Shown piece by piece: positions 10,985 to 23,540 of a stretch of DNA of 64,000 nucleotides. Each line of letters starts with the position of its first letter. Within the stretch, counting starts at the first letter, position 1. Below the pieces are notes generated by a model. That model was given only the letters and a program-made list of their open reading frames with translations, searched no databases and had not been told where the DNA came from. This DNA comes from Stictocephala bisonia. Its lineage: Eukaryota > Arthropoda > Insecta > Hemiptera > Membracidae. Made by a program: the position numbers and the translations under genes. The stretch is taken from positions 1-64,000 of the forward strand of contig JAQJVL010000705.1 of assembly GCA_035578905.1 (NCBI GenBank), given 5' to 3'.

Positions 10985-13900
10985 CTTACTTTTCTGATGT
11001 TTGCTAACCTAACTTTTTCTCTGTTCATTTTTTTTTAAACCTAACTTTCTGTGTTCATTTTTTTAACCTAACCTTTTCTATGTTCATTTTTAACCTAACT
11101 TTTTCTATGTTCATTTTTTTAACCTAACTTTTTCTATGTTCATTGTTTTTAAACCTAACTTTTTCTATGTTCATTGTTTTTAAACCTGACTTTTTCTCAT
11201 ATTTTTTAGTTGTATAGCAGAATTTCTATGAAACTACTAGCTGATTCTTATTTTCTATGTTTAGTTTGGATGTTTTCCACCAACGGCTCTCTTATTTCTA
11301 GAGAAAACAGAATTTTAGGAAACACTTTAGGTCTTTAGCTATATTAAACCTATCTTACAGTGTAATAATGTTATTTTAAAACATGATTATATGAAGCAAT
11401 AGTGTTTTTATGGTGGATGGGTAGTTCTCTAGGGGTTTTGTCTGTAGGATGAGTGGTGGGTGTAGGGTGTGTCCTAAGGAATTGTGTGTGCAGAGGTAGG
11501 TGGATTGGTCTATTAAGAGTCATGTGTGTTTGGTGATTGGGTGGAATATCACAGGTTTTATGTAATGTTCAAGGGAATGGTGTATCAGAGGTGTTGTATG
11601 TTGAGTAGGTGAGCGACTAACCAAGAGTCTCATATGTAGAGTGTGTGGTTGGTCTTTTGTGTGTTGAGTAGGTGGGTGGTAAGTCTTGTATGTACAGTAG
11701 GTTGTCTGTCAATAATATTATGTGTTGGGAGGGTAGTTGGTCTGTAAAGATAACTGTGTGTTGGGTAAATCATGAGTCTTACTAATGGATAGGTAGGGTT
11801 ATGGAGCTTGGTAGGTGTCTTGTACATGTGTGTTGGATAGGTGGATTGATAACTAAAGCCTTATGTAGATTGCCTATTAGGTGGTAAGTCTTGTATGTTA
11901 AGTAAATAGTCTGACAAAAGTCTTTTTATGTGAAGTTGATTGGTCTATCAAGAGAAATGTGTGATGGGTAGGTAGGCGGTCAATCAAGTTGTATGTTTGG
12001 TAGGTACGTCTTCCATGAATGTTGAGTGTCAATCTAAGGTTTTATGTAATGGTTAGTTACGTAGTCTATCTGTGTGTTGAGTAGGTGGGCGGTAAGTCAA
12101 GAGTGTTGGATGTTAAGTATGTAGGTAGGTAGGTTGTTCATGTGTGTTGGTGGTCTATCAAAGGTTTTATGTAATGGTTAGGTGGATGATCTATCAGAGG
12201 TGTTGTGTGTTGAGTAGGTGGGTGGACTGTTAAGTCATGATTTTATGGTGTGTGGTACGTATGTTAAATAGGTGGTTATACATAGTCTTGTTTTTGTGGG
12301 TGGTTAAGTCGTATGTTTAGGAGGATGGTTGTTCATGAATGTTAGGATTGTGAGTCAATCAAAGGTTTTATGTAATGTTTAGGTGGATGATCTATCAGAG
12401 GTGTTGTGTGTTGAGTAGGTGGGTGAACTGTTAAGTCATGATTTTATGGTGTGTGGTATGTATGTTTGGTAGGTGGTCCTTCAAAAGCCTTATGCTTTGG
12501 GAAGGTGGTCAAGTCGTATGTTTGGTAGGTAGGTCAACCATGAATGTTGGGTGTCAATCTAAGGTTTTATGTAATGGGTAGTTAAGTGATCTATCGAGAG
12601 TACTGTGTGTGTTGAGTAGGTGGATGGTCAATGAAGATTCTTGTATGTTAAGTAGATAGTCTGACAACAGTCTTTTTATGGGAGGGTGATTGGACAGTCA
12701 AGAGAAATGTGTGATGGGTAGGTGAGCGGTCAATCAAGTTGTATGTTTGGTAGGTAGGTCGTTCATGAATATTGGGAGTCAATCTAAGGTTTTATGTAAT
12801 GGTTAGTTATGTAGTCTGATCGAGAGTGCTGTGTGTTGAGTAGGTGGGTGGTAAGTCAAGAGTGTTGGATGTTACGTAGGTAGGTTGTTCATGTGTGTTG
12901 GTGGTCTATCAAAGGTTTTATGTAATTGTTAGGTGGATGATCTATCAAGAGTAATGTGTAGGCATATGGTCCATCAAGAGATGTGTTTTTGGTAGGTTGG
13001 TGGACTGTTAAGTCATGATTGTATGGTGTGTGGTTGGTCTTGTATGTTAAATAGATGGTTAAACATAAAGTCTTGTTTTTTGTGGGTGGTCAAGTGGTAT
13101 GTTTGGTCGGTAGGTCATCCATGAATGTTACGGAGATGGATTGTCAATCAAGAGTCTTGTTTGATTAGTATGTGGGTGGGTAAATATAAGTCTTGTATGC
13201 ACGGTGTGTGGTACGTATATTGGATAGGTAGGGGTATGTCAATAGGACTATTTTCATGGTAGTATGATGGTATATTAAGTGATGTCTGCAGAGTGTGTAG
13301 TTTGTTTATCATGATTTTTGTATGTTTGGTAGATGGTCCTTCAAAAGTCTTATGCTTTGGGAAGGTGGAGTGAGTGTCGACAGTTCTGTTTGATAAATAG
13401 GTGTGTGATCAAACAAGTGTTTTGTGTGTATTGAGTAGGTGAGTGGATAATCAAACGTCTTCTATGTAGAGTGTATGGTCAGTCTTGTATGTTAAGTAAG
13501 TGGTCTGTCAAATGTATTATGTTTCAGGAGGTGTGAGTGGTCTATCAAGAGGACTATGTGTTGGGTAGGTTAGTGGTTAACCAAGTGTCTCACGTATTGA
13601 GTAGATGGGGGTCTATAAAGAGACTGCCTTTTTGGTAGTGTGATGGTATTTTAAGTTATGACTGTAGGGTGTGTGGTTGGTCTATCAAAGGTTTTATGTT
13701 TGGGGAAGGTGGTTTGGTATATCAACATGACTCTGTGTTGAGTATGTGGGTGTTTAATCAAACGTCTGTGTGTTTAGTAGGTGAGTGGTCAATCAAAAGT
13801 CTTGTATGTAGAGTGTGGTTAGTCTAGTATATTAAGTAGGTAGGTGGTCAGTCAGATGTCTTATGTGTTGGGGAGGTGAGTGGCCTATCAAGAGAACTGT

Positions 13901-15532
13901 GTTTGTTGAGTAGGTGAGTGGTGGTCAATCATGGGTATTACGTATTGGATAGGCAGGAGGTAATAAGAAATAATGTTTTTAGTAAGTAGGCAATCTAAGT
14001 GCGTTGGGTAGGTGGTAAGTCTTGTATGTAAAGTAGGTTGTCTGTCAATAATATTATGTGTTGGGAGGGTAGTTGGTCTGTAAAGATAACTGTGTGTAGG
14101 GTAAGTGAGTAGGAGAGTCTTACTAATGGATAGGTAGGGTTATGGAGCTTGGTGGGTGTCTTGTACATGTGTGTTGGATAGGTGGAATGACAACTAAAGC
14201 CTTATGTAGATTGTCTTATAGGTGATAAGTCTTGTACGTTAAGTAGGTAGTCTGTCAAATGTATTATGTGTCGGTATGGTATGTGGTATATAAAGATGCG
14301 TGTGTGTAGGGTAAGTGGATAGGAGAGTCTTACTACTGGATAGGAAGGGTATTAGTGTTTGGTAGGTAGTTTTTACATGTCTTATGTGTTGGGGAAGTTA
14401 GTTGTCTATCGAGAGTACTGTGTGTGTAGGGTAGGCAGATGGTCAATCAAAAGTCTTGTATGTAGAGTGTGGTCAGTCTAGTATATTAGGTGGGTAGGTG
14501 GTCAAATGTATTATGTGTCGAGAGGGGTGAGTGGTCTTTCAAATGTCTTGTATGTAGCGTGTGGTTAGTCTAGTATATTAGGTGGGTAGATGGTAAGTTG
14601 GATGTGTTATGATTTGGGAAGGTGTGTGGCCTATTGAGGGTACTGTGTGTGTTGGGTAGGTAGGTGGTCAATCAAAGGTCTTGTATGTAAGGTGTGGTTA
14701 GTCTAGTATATGAGGTGGGTAGATGGTCAGTCAGACGTCTTATGTGTTGGGAAGGTGGGTGGCCTATCAAGGGTACTGTGTGTGTTGGGTAGGTAGGTGG
14801 TCAATCAAAGTTCTTGTACGTAAGGTGTGGTTAGTCTAGTATATGAGGTGGGTAGGTGGTCAGTCGGATGTCTTATGTGTTGGGGAGGTGGGTGGCCTAT
14901 CGAGGGTCTGTGTGTGTTGAGTGGGTAGATGGTCAATCAAAAGTCTTGTATGTAGAGTGTGGTTTGTTTATCATTATTTTTGTATCTTTGGTCGATGGTC
15001 CTTCAAAAGTCTTATGCTTTGGGAAGGTGGAGTGTCAATCGAGAGTTGTGTTTGTTAGGTTGATGTGTGATCAAACAAGTGTTTTGTGTGTATTGAGTAG
15101 GTAGATGGTCAATCAAAAGTCTTGTATGTAGCGTGTGGTTAGTCTAGTATATTAGGTGGGTAGGTGGTCAAATGTATTATGTGTCGAGAGGGGTGAGTGG
15201 TCTGCAAAGAGGACTATGTGTAGAGTGTGTTTGGTCTAGTATATTAGGTGGGTAGATGGTCAGTCAGATGTCTTATGTGATGGGGAGGTGAGTGGTCTAT
15301 CGAGAGTACTGTGTGTGTAGGGTAGGTAGATGGTCAATCAAAAGTCTTGTATGTAGAGTGTGGTTAGTCCAGTATATTGGGTGGGTAGATGGTCAGTCAG
15401 ATGTCTTATTGATAGGTGATGGATGATCAAGGGCCTTATGTGATGAATAGGAAGGTGATCTATCAAGGGTGTTGTGTGTTCTAGGTTCTCCATGTGTTTG
15501 GGTCTCTGGGAGTTGTGTATATACATTTTCTG
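10985..15532. repeat. A right arm, inner part (mirror of 5931-10440)
   Basis: Reverse complement of the left arm. Tandem CCTAACTTTTTCTATGTTCAT units (11000-11200) are followed by the C-poor, G/T-rich version of the degenerate repeat (about 11380-15530). Positions sum to 21463 with their left-arm partners over most of this range, so indels are rare. No gene recognised. Confidence 0.8.
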
Positions 15533-16954
15533 ATCGAATATTTTACAACCACAAGAGACCAAACTTTCTTACTGTTAATACCACGGTTTCTACAACAGAG
15601 ACGTTTCAACTAACTATTTGTTTATTTGTTTAATGTGCAAAGAATCAATAGCACCAGGTTTTGTTAAAATCAAGCTTAAAATGTGAACATTATAGAGAAT
15701 TTATTCCTATCGGCTACTTACACTTTGCCAACTGATTGAAGTCAACTAAATAATTATGTAGGTTAAACAATTAATTTACAAGTGTTACATCAGTTTTGTA
15801 CGTTGTTTTGAGGTCAAACTAAGTTTTTAAAAGTTCTATAAGAGTATTTTAAAGGGTTTTTTTAATGTTTAGGACAAATATCACTGATATGACACTAAAT
15901 TTTAATAATTTTAGGGAATTATAACATATTTTGTACACAAATAACCCTATTTATGGACATTATAATAAATTTTAAGGGGTTTGGGTTCCATGTCATAGTT
16001 TCTCTGACAATTGTGTTGTTAATAGATCATATATCAATGGGTCCAGCAGCTTTAGTTAGTAACAAAGACTACACTCGTTCATCTAGGTAGTAACAAAGAC
16101 TCGTACATCGTTCATACGGGATGTAAAACAATGCTTGTGGTAATGGAAGCGGATGTGATAACAGCCACGGGTTGACCTTTGAGGTCAAGTGATGTGATAA
16201 CAGCGATAAAGCCCGGTCACCGTACACCAGTAGGCCTCGTATGTAACAGTGTATTAAATAAAAATAAAAAAGAAGTAAATAATTAATATAAATAATAGCT
16301 GCCCCTTGATTTTTAATTAAAATGTGTATTGCGGGTTGCCTAGAGTGTTAAGTAGGGGCTTGAGGATGAACTGTGATTCGATAGATAAGTATAGGTAGGT
16401 AACAGTGTAGGAAGCTGTGGATGAGTACCCAAAGCTAAGAGCGTATGTTAACTGTGTATTTGTTAAAATTTGAGAAAAATTAAATTAAATAAGTAGTCTA
16501 ACAGTACGTGTGAGAAAGATTACTTGTAAAGTAGGGAGGTAACCTATTAGAGCGTGGGATTTGGGTGTGCGCCAGACCAGCAGACGATGTGTACGAAGGT
16601 AGCCGACGGTCGCCGGAAGTACACGAAAGCATTTTATATAGTACATATGTAAATGGTCGCCATCTTTAGCATTTTATATAGTATGAGATGAGAAAGGTTA
16701 ATAGTGTATTTTATATAGTATAAAGACCGAATTTGAGAAGGGGAATTACCACCAGGGACTTCCCTTCCGAAGACGCCATGTTTCCGAAAGGATAGGCTAA
16801 GTTTTGCCACCAGGTGCACTACGATCGGGTCGAGCACATAGAGTATATGAAATATTAATTTTATTATAGTGTATGAAATATTAATTTTGTTATGGTGTAT
16901 ATATGAGTAGAGTAACAACGCGCATGCGCGCCCGACCAGCAGACGACGTGTGCA
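15533..16954. repeat. A right arm, outer part 1 (mirror of 4560-5930)
   Basis: Reverse complement of the left outer arm, with TATATAAA units at about 16630-16720, an ETS-type CCGGAAGT at about 16612 and an NRF1-type GCGCATGCGC at 16920-16929. A direct duplication of ~29 bp (ATGAAATATTAATTTT motif twice, about 16855-16905) is absent from the left arm. The arm is cut at about 16954 by the non-LTR insertion and resumes near 21980. Confidence 0.75.
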
Positions 16955-16968
16955 TCATAGGCTAAGAT

Positions 16969-17097
16969 GCACTTCGCCAGCTTTATAAATGGAAAGGTGA
17001 TTGTGAAGCCTAGAGAGGGTGAGGACTCCATAAGAGTGATGCAGATGAGTGACCTCAACCGCTATGACAAGTAGGACTTAGTTGATGTCGTGAAATG
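16969..17097 (+). other. Coding-like segment at the 5' edge of non-LTR 1
   Basis: An ATG at 16969 opens 35 codons (beginning MHFASFINGK) before a TAG, and the frame then continues a short way. The local base composition is much less AT-rich than the ~1.2 kb that follows. The segment ends at AAATG|GTATGT, which resembles a splice donor. It could be the element's own leader or ORF1 remnant, or a captured host exon. It is not recognised. Confidence 0.3.
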
Positions 17098-18377
17098 GTA
17101 TGTTGTAAAACTATTTTACATTCAGTTCTTTTATTAATAAGCTTTATTTTGATCTTTCAGCTTTATATGTAATTGTTTTCTAAATCTAACCATATAATTA
17201 AATTATCACCCTTGTTTTTATTTTTTAAGTCAAACGTTAAACATTTGTCTACCCTCATAAAAAGAAAATAATTCATTTAAAGCCTAGAGATTCTTATTTT
17301 AATTTTCTTCATTAAATTTGATTCGACACGTTTCATCATTTTACATAATTTTATAACTAATTAATCTTGTCTTGCTAAAATGTTTATATATGTAATGTTT
17401 TTAACAATTCTTTTTACTTAAATATTCATTTTGCTGTGAAAAAAAAACTGTTTTCTTTTTACTAATTGCATTACTGTATATTTTTTAATTATCTCACAGA
17501 ACCCAACGCTTTATGATTTACAAATTAAGTTTCTATAAATGATAATTAAAACAGTGAATAAACGAGGGGAAAGTAGTTAGAATGTACTATACAATATTAG
17601 AGAATTGTTAATGAATATTTTAAATTAATTGTCCTTATTATTACACTAGAAATATAAGTATACTTAAGACCACGTTTAAACAAATATTATTTTCTACTCT
17701 TATTATAGATTAGTTTTAATGTTTAACTCTTTGATGTTTATTTATTTATTTATTTATTTTTTTAATTTACTGTCCATTCACTTTACATTCTTACATTCTT
17801 ATTTAATAACTTAAAACCATGGTTAATATATTATCTTGTATTATAGTTTCAACCCTACGGTCGTATTCCAATTAATATATTTGTGATTTTTTAACTTCGA
17901 TATATTATAAAATATGTACTTGTTTTTACACTGGAGATTAATAACAACGATAAAAGTGTACTTAAGTATTTTAATTTTTTAAATTATTTGTTCTATTTTA
18001 CAAAACCAGACTGTTCTTACTAGTTTTCATATTTTAATATTTAGTTGTTATATAAAATTTTTGTTTCATAATTGAATTAGTTGCATTAAATTAAGTTCCT
18101 AGATTTTTCAGTCATCCTTGTTACATCATACCACTTAATTTTATTTCCTGTTTCAGTTAGGCCTACTCTATAGACTACGTTTTTAATTTAATAAATTAAC
18201 TATTGTTTACCGTTTTTAATTAGGGTTTACTTTTAGTCAACTAATCAGTTAACAGTTATCATAAATGTTTTTTTTCTTCTTTTCTCTATTTTTTCTTAAA
18301 AGAAGCGATAATAATTTCTCTTATATTTATTAATTGTCTGATAGTATATAATTAGTGATAGTATAGTTGTTTAACCT
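17098..18377. other. AT-rich leader of non-LTR 1, no gene seen
   Basis: About 1.3 kb of very AT-rich sequence upstream of the endonuclease region, with a short TTTA repeat near 17740. No ORF1/gag-like protein can be read. It may be an untranslated leader or a decayed ORF1. Confidence 0.5.
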
Positions 18378-19482
18378 TTGTGCTACTGGGCGGGAGTGTG
18401 TGCGTTGACGATGAGAACCTTTTTGGACGGTGTAGTCGAAGAAATCAATGTCCGTGTAGATTGTGAGGAGCTGGATACTGTGCATCAATTTCCACAATTT
18501 TACAACAATTTTAACAGTTTAAAAATATTTCATAGCAATATAAGAAGCATATCTAAGAATTTAGACGAAATGTTAGTATATTTAAAATCTTTTAATACTT
18601 CACTAGATATTATTGTATTTTCTGAGTGTTGGTTGAGCGGTTCGGGAGGTGGAGCGACTATTGACGGATTTGAACTACTTCAGACTAACTTACAGAACAA
18701 CCAAAATGACGGTGTTGTGGTTTACGTAAACAAAATACTTTTAGTGACATGTGAACAGATCACGTTAGGGAATGTATACGGACTTTCCATAGATTTTGAG
18801 CTCTTTGATGTACACTTTAACTTATTAGCCATTTACAGAACCTTTGACAGTGACATTAATGTTTTTATTGATACCTTAGGAATTTACTACGACAGTATTA
18901 GCAAAAATACAATGTGTATTTTAGTGGGTGACATAAATATCGACTTATTAAAAATGACGCATTAACTGATTTGTACTTAAATACTTTGGTGGGGGCTAGA
19001 CTCTCGCAGTGTATCGACAAGCCGACTAGGGTGACTGATAACGGCTTATCTGCTATCAACTACGTGTTTGTCCGGTACCCGGACATGAGTGCCGTGAGGT
19101 CAGCTGTCCTGCGGACCGCCGTCACCGACCACTACTCTACCAGCCTCACTGTCCTTACCCCTACACACACTGACACTGCTGACACTACTGAAAAAACTCA
19201 TACTTACATTGACTATGCTTGTGTTACTGACGTACTAATTAACTCCGATTGGCCGTTTACAATTGTTTCGATGTTGATACGTGTTGTGAAATATTTATCA
19301 GTATAATTCTCAATGCAATCGAAAACTCAAAAAAATTGACAAATTTTCATTCAACTCGCTTTATTAAAATCAAACCTTGGATAACAACAGAACTAATAGC
19401 TTCGATTAGATCACAAAATAAGTTGAGTAAAAAAGTTAAAAGCCAACCATTTAATTTAAATTTAAGAGAACAATTTTATTAA
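18378..19482 (+). pseudogene. Endonuclease (EEP/AP-type) part of non-LTR 1
   Basis: The 18378-18965 frame reads as an exonuclease-endonuclease-phosphatase domain: an N-terminal HSNIRSI motif, DIIVFSECWL with the catalytic glutamate, and a late LVGDINIDLL motif. It continues in another frame at 18971-19306 with PTRV and TDHYSTSL motifs, the usual C-terminal SDH-type end of the domain, then in a third frame at 19249-19482. The first frameshift lies at about 18950-18971. In the family this domain nicks target DNA to start target-primed reverse transcription. The broken frame makes this copy inactive as it stands. Confidence 0.8.
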
Positions 19483-19593
19483 CATAGACGAATTATCAGC
19501 AACGCAATAAAAAGCGCTAAAAGGAGTTATTATCGGGAGAAAATAAGGGAGTATAAAGATAATCCAAAATTATTTTGGGGAATCATTAATGAG

Positions 19594-21415
19594 TTGTCAG
19601 GCAGAGTGTGTAAGAAAAGTCAGTTTCCTCTAGATAAATTTTTACCAACGAATACTGTTGTTACAAATGATATAAAAGCGCGTATATCGAATGAATTTAA
19701 TAGTTTCTTCGCGAGCGTTGGGCAAAACTTGGCGGACGCTATAGACTCCACTGGCGACCCAATCGTGAATGACTCTGACTACAGTTCTGACACCAATTTT
19801 TCACTTGACCCTGTGACTGACCTTGATACAATACGGAACATAAATTCTCTACGGGGAGGGTCCGCTCCTGGTGATGATGGCGTCCCTGCCACAATTATAA
19901 AGCAGAATGCTTTAATTATTTCTAGGCCATTTACTCACCTTATAAACATAAGCTTGCATTATGGGATTTTTCCAGATGTTTTTAAAACCGCAAAAGTGTT
20001 TCCTCTTTTTAAATCTAATGATGTTAAGGACAAAAATAATTTCCGACCAATTTCTCTACTCAGCGTTTTTTCTAAGATTCTTGAACGAGTGGTTAAAGAA
20101 CAATTATCTTCTTATTTTCAGAAAAATAGTATTTTATGTAGTAATCAGTATGGGTTTAGAAAAGATTTTAATATTTCTGACTGCATTTTCGATCTTTGTA
20201 AAAATCTTAAATATTCAATCTCTGAAAATTGCCGCACAATGCTAATATTTCTTGATCTTAAAAAGGCGTTTGATTCTGTTGATAGAGAAAAATTACTATT
20301 GAAATTACAATCTGTTGGAATTAGAGGAACTGCCCATTCTTGGTTTAAAAGTTATTTATCTCAAAGATCCCAGAAAGTATCAATTTGTAATATTAATAGT
20401 GACCCATTACCTATAAATTACGGTGTTGTCCAAGGTAGCACTCTTGGACCTATTTTATTTTTAGTATATATAAATAATCTTTCAAGGTTAAATCTGTATG
20501 GCGAGCTGTTTTTATTCGCAGACGACACATTAATTTTATTGAAGGGTGCATCTTGAGAAGAAACGAGATTGAAAGCATTATTTGATCTCATGCTGCTCAA
20601 AAAGTGGCTAGACCAGAATACCCTTTCATTAAACGTTGCAAAAACAAAATTCATGCCAATTTCCTTATCACATATTACTGACTATCATTTGCAAGATTTA
20701 AAAATCCACACTTGTGGTGATCATCTTAACAATAATTGCTCTTGTGAATTTATAGATAAAGCTTCATCTTATAAATATTTAGGCGTCACTTTTGACTATA
20801 GATTAAAATGGTCAGAACATATCGATTTTTTAAAGAATAAAATTAGGAAATATATCTTTGCATTCAGTCAGCTTAGTGGAATACTGGACGAAAAACATGT
20901 CAAATTAGTTTATTATGCTTATATTCAGTCATTATTATCGTTTGGAATTATTGCTTGGGGGGGAGCATTGCAATCAACTCTTCAGCCATTATATATATTA
21001 CAAAAAAACCATACTTAAAATTGGTCTAAAAAAACATCGAAGGTATTCAACTATTGATCTTTTTCATGAAAGTGGCATCTTCACAATCCGTCAGCTGTAC
21101 ATAAAGTTTCTTTTTTTGCACATTTTTAAGCGTTTTGATTCTCTGTTTTCACCTGTTACACACTCATATAACACGAGATTTTCAGAAAATATTGGCATAA
21201 TACCCTTACGTCTAGTCAAATCAATTGAACTTACTAATTCCTTTTATGTTGCGCATGTTTTGTATAGTAATATTGGTCACCACTTTGGTGAATTAAATAT
21301 TTTTAGTTGTCTATCTCTTAAAATTTTTAAAAAAAGAGTCAACGATTTCTTATCACTGCTAAGAATTGAGGAGGCCGAGACAATAGTCAGATCCAATTAC
21401 AGTAGACGGACCTGA
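19594..21415 (+). pseudogene. Reverse transcriptase of non-LTR 1, one stop and one frameshift
   Basis: The 19594-20556 frame contains the canonical non-LTR RT blocks: NNFRPISLLSVFSKILE, NQYGFRK, LDLKKAFDSVDR, VVQGSTLGPILFLVYINNL and the catalytic FADD at residues 308-311 (20515-20526). A single TGA (20554-20556) breaks the frame just after. The same frame then continues from 20569 through the thumb region to 21018. A frameshift at the A run near 21001-21008 moves the C-terminal part to 20915-21415. So few lesions suggest a relatively recent copy. The enzyme would copy element RNA into DNA at the nicked target. Confidence 0.88.
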
Positions 21416-21979
21416 ACCAATGTGAACTTTGAACACCACCTCCACTCCCCTCTCGTTACCCTTGCTCGCTCAGATGCACAGTATTCTTCAGCTCTTCTGT
21501 TTGTTTTGCATCGTATTACTAATTTAAATTATTCTATGACATATATTTTTAATACTTTTTCCATTTTTAACTTTGTTAGGTTTCATAACTAACTTTGAAA
21601 CGTTATATTCTTTCCCTCACCTTTCATGAATTGCGAATTAAACTATTTAAATTTATTAACAATATTACTATTTTTTTATTATTTTCTTTAAAAAAATATT
21701 AAAAAATGTAAATATACTAAATTACATACTAAAACGCCATCGTGCAGCTTTTTTAGCAACTCGGGTCTGCGCACAGGCTTCCGCCCATGCAGACCTTTTC
21801 CCAATGGCTAATATGTTAACTAGGAAAATATGTTGTTTTAATTTTTATTTATTTTATATTTCTACTAATGTTTTCCTATATTTTATTTGCATATAAATAT
21901 CAATAACATTGTATGTATTTATTTATGTTCTATTTATGGGAAATAAATCAAATTTTCATTTCATTTCATTTCATTTTAA
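21416..21979 (+). other. 3' untranslated region and tail of non-LTR 1
   Basis: AT-rich sequence after the RT ends in an AATAAA-like signal and TTTCA repeats. A hairpin-prone GC-richer patch lies at about 21735-21800. No gene seen. Confidence 0.6.
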
Positions 21980-22692
21980 GAGCGTACGAAGGTAGCCGAC
22001 GGTCGCCGGAAGTACCCGAAGGGAAAGGTCGCCATATTGGATGAGGAATTTTGGGAGGGAATTTTGAGGAGGGAAAGACGTCATATTGGACAAAAATGTT
22101 CATTTTATATAGTCTAACATGGAAAAAGGCATCATATTGGACAAAATAGTTCATTTTATATAGTATAACATGGAAAAAGATGCCATATTGGACAAAAAAA
22201 AAGTTCATTTTATATAGTATAACAAGGGAAAGACCGCCATCTTGGATGAGGGAATTTTGGAAGGGAATTTTCCCACGGGGTGTGAGTTGGCGCGGGAGAG
22301 AAAGACGCCATATTGGACAAAAAAGTGCATTTTATATAGTATAACAAGGTTAACAGTGAATTTTATATAGTATAACATGGAAAAAGACGACATATTGGAC
22401 AAAATTAGTTCATTTTATATACTATAACATGGAAAAAGTTAGGTTAAGAGTGTATTTTATATAGTATAACAAGGTAAACAGTGAATTTTATATAGTATGA
22501 TGTGGGAATTTGGAGGGAAATTTGGGAATTTGAGGGAAATTTGAGGTTAGGAAAAGTGAACTTAGGAAATTTGGCGGGAAATGGGCGCTGCCATATTGGA
22601 AAAGTCACGTGACCGCTCTCGACCAATCAGAGGCCAGAAAAGTCTTGGGTCCAAAGGTCAAAGTGGGTCTGAAACTTGGCAAAATATACTAC
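21980..22692. repeat. A right arm, outer part 2 (mirror of 3820-4560)
   Basis: The arm resumes after the insertion: ETS-type CCGGAAGT at about 22008, several CATATTGG/CATCTTGG YY1-type motifs and ~10 TTTTATATAGT units. It matches the left arm up to TACTAC at about 22692 and then diverges, so the final GAGGCTCAC-type terminus is absent here. Confidence 0.75.
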
Positions 22693-22967
22693 TGGCGGTC
22701 ATATGATCGGATCCAAGATGGCAGCCGGATCCAAGATGGCGGTCGGATCAAAGATGGCGACCGGAAGTGGACCGGAAGTGACCGGAAGTGACCTGAAGTG
22801 GACCCGAAGTGACCGGAAGTGGACCGGAGGTGACCGGAAGTGGACCGGAAGTGACCGGAAGTGGACCGGAAGTGACCAGAAGTGGACCGGTTATGAACCG
22901 GAAGTGACCGGAAGTGGACCATAAGTGGACCGGAAGTGGACCCAACATGGCCGCTCGAAACGGAATC
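22693..22967 (+). promoter_or_regulatory. A/B seam: three YY1-type sites and 17 phased ETS-type sites
   Basis: AAGATGGC motifs at about 22717, 22734 and 22751 are followed at 22760-22938 by 17 head-to-tail units. Eleven of these are exactly ACCGGAAGTG, the consensus site for ETS/GABP-type factors. Units alternate between 10 and 11 bp (179 bp for 17 units, mean 10.5), placing every site on the same face of the helix. The frames that read through (on both strands) are products of the repeat. Enhancer or promoter function is an inference. Confidence 0.6.
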
Positions 22968-23330
22968 AGTAGTACCAACCCCCCTCCCCCACAAAATGTC
23001 CCTCATTTCCCTCACATTTCCCTCATTTCCCTCATATTTCCCACAATTCCCTCACATTACCCACATTTCCCACACACTCCCCCCACATTACCCCCCAAAT
23101 TCCCTCGTTATACTATACAAAATACAATCATAACCTAACTTTTTCCATGTTATACTATATAAAATTACTTTTTTTTGTCCAATATGGCGTCCTTATACTA
23201 TATAAAATACAAAAGATGGCGACCGGATCCAATATGGCGTCCCTCCCTCCCGCGCCAACTCACCCACTCAAAATTCCCTCCCAAAATTCCCTCATCCAAT
23301 ATGGCTGTCTTAATACTATAACAAATGCAA
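22968..23330. repeat. B left outer arm: CCCTCA tract and TATA/YY1-type array
   Basis: A pyrimidine-rich tract of CCCTCATTT/CCCACATT units (22985-23103) is followed by CTATATAAAAT units and ATATGGCG/AAGATGGCG motifs. Mirrored at 42890-43225. No gene. Confidence 0.75.
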
Positions 23331-23540
23331 TACCAACGCGATTGCAGCGCCCTAAGCAGCAATGCCGTGCCTCCGATCGCAGCGCCCCTGGTGGCAATGC
23401 CGATTGACCGTAGCGCCCCAAGCAGCAATGCCGTGCTTCCGATCGCAGCGCCCCTGGTGGCAATGCCGACGCGACCGTAGTGCCCCTGGTGGCAACGCCG
23501 ACCGCAGCACCCTAACGGCATCAGCTGGTGACGCATGCGC
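23331..23540. repeat. B left arm GC-rich minisatellite
   Basis: About five units containing GCAGCGCCC and GGTGGCAATGCCG with ~38-bp spacing, ending at an NRF1-type CGCATGCGCA (23532-23541). Mirrored at 42657-42862. Open frames in this stretch are repeat artefacts. Confidence 0.75.

Larger units (their letters stand above)
16955..21979 (+). mobile_element. Non-LTR retrotransposon 1, inserted in A's right arm
   Basis: Interrupts the palindrome between 16954 and 21980; the uninterrupted counterpart is near 4560 in the left arm. It encodes an endonuclease-like and a reverse-transcriptase region on the plus strand. It ends in AATAAATCAAA followed by TTTCA repeats (about 21943-21976), a simple-repeat 3' tail rather than poly-A. 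Structure and motifs fit the Jockey/CR1 group; the clade is not resolved. Exact ends and target duplication were not determined. Confidence 0.8.
3749..22692. mobile_element. Element A: giant foldback element, centre ~10731.5
   Basis: Left arm 3749-10440 is the reverse complement of 10985-16954 plus 21980-22692; a non-LTR element interrupts the right arm. From 5901 to 15562 the arms are symmetric about 10731.5. Open frames at 5901-6125, 6359-6607 and 9636-9833 have copies at 15338-15562, 14856-15104 and 11630-11827 with identical translations. Differences are scattered, for example in the sequence around 5290 versus 16160, and a ~57-bp duplication near 16855-16910 occurs only on the right. The last ~80 bp of the terminal sequence is missing at the right end, where A meets the seam. 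No transposase was found. Confidence 0.8.

Noticed and set aside
22676..23015. Tandem-repeat proteins on both strands at the seam
   Set aside because: The frames follow the 10/11-bp units (21-bp super-period, divisible by three), so openness is automatic.
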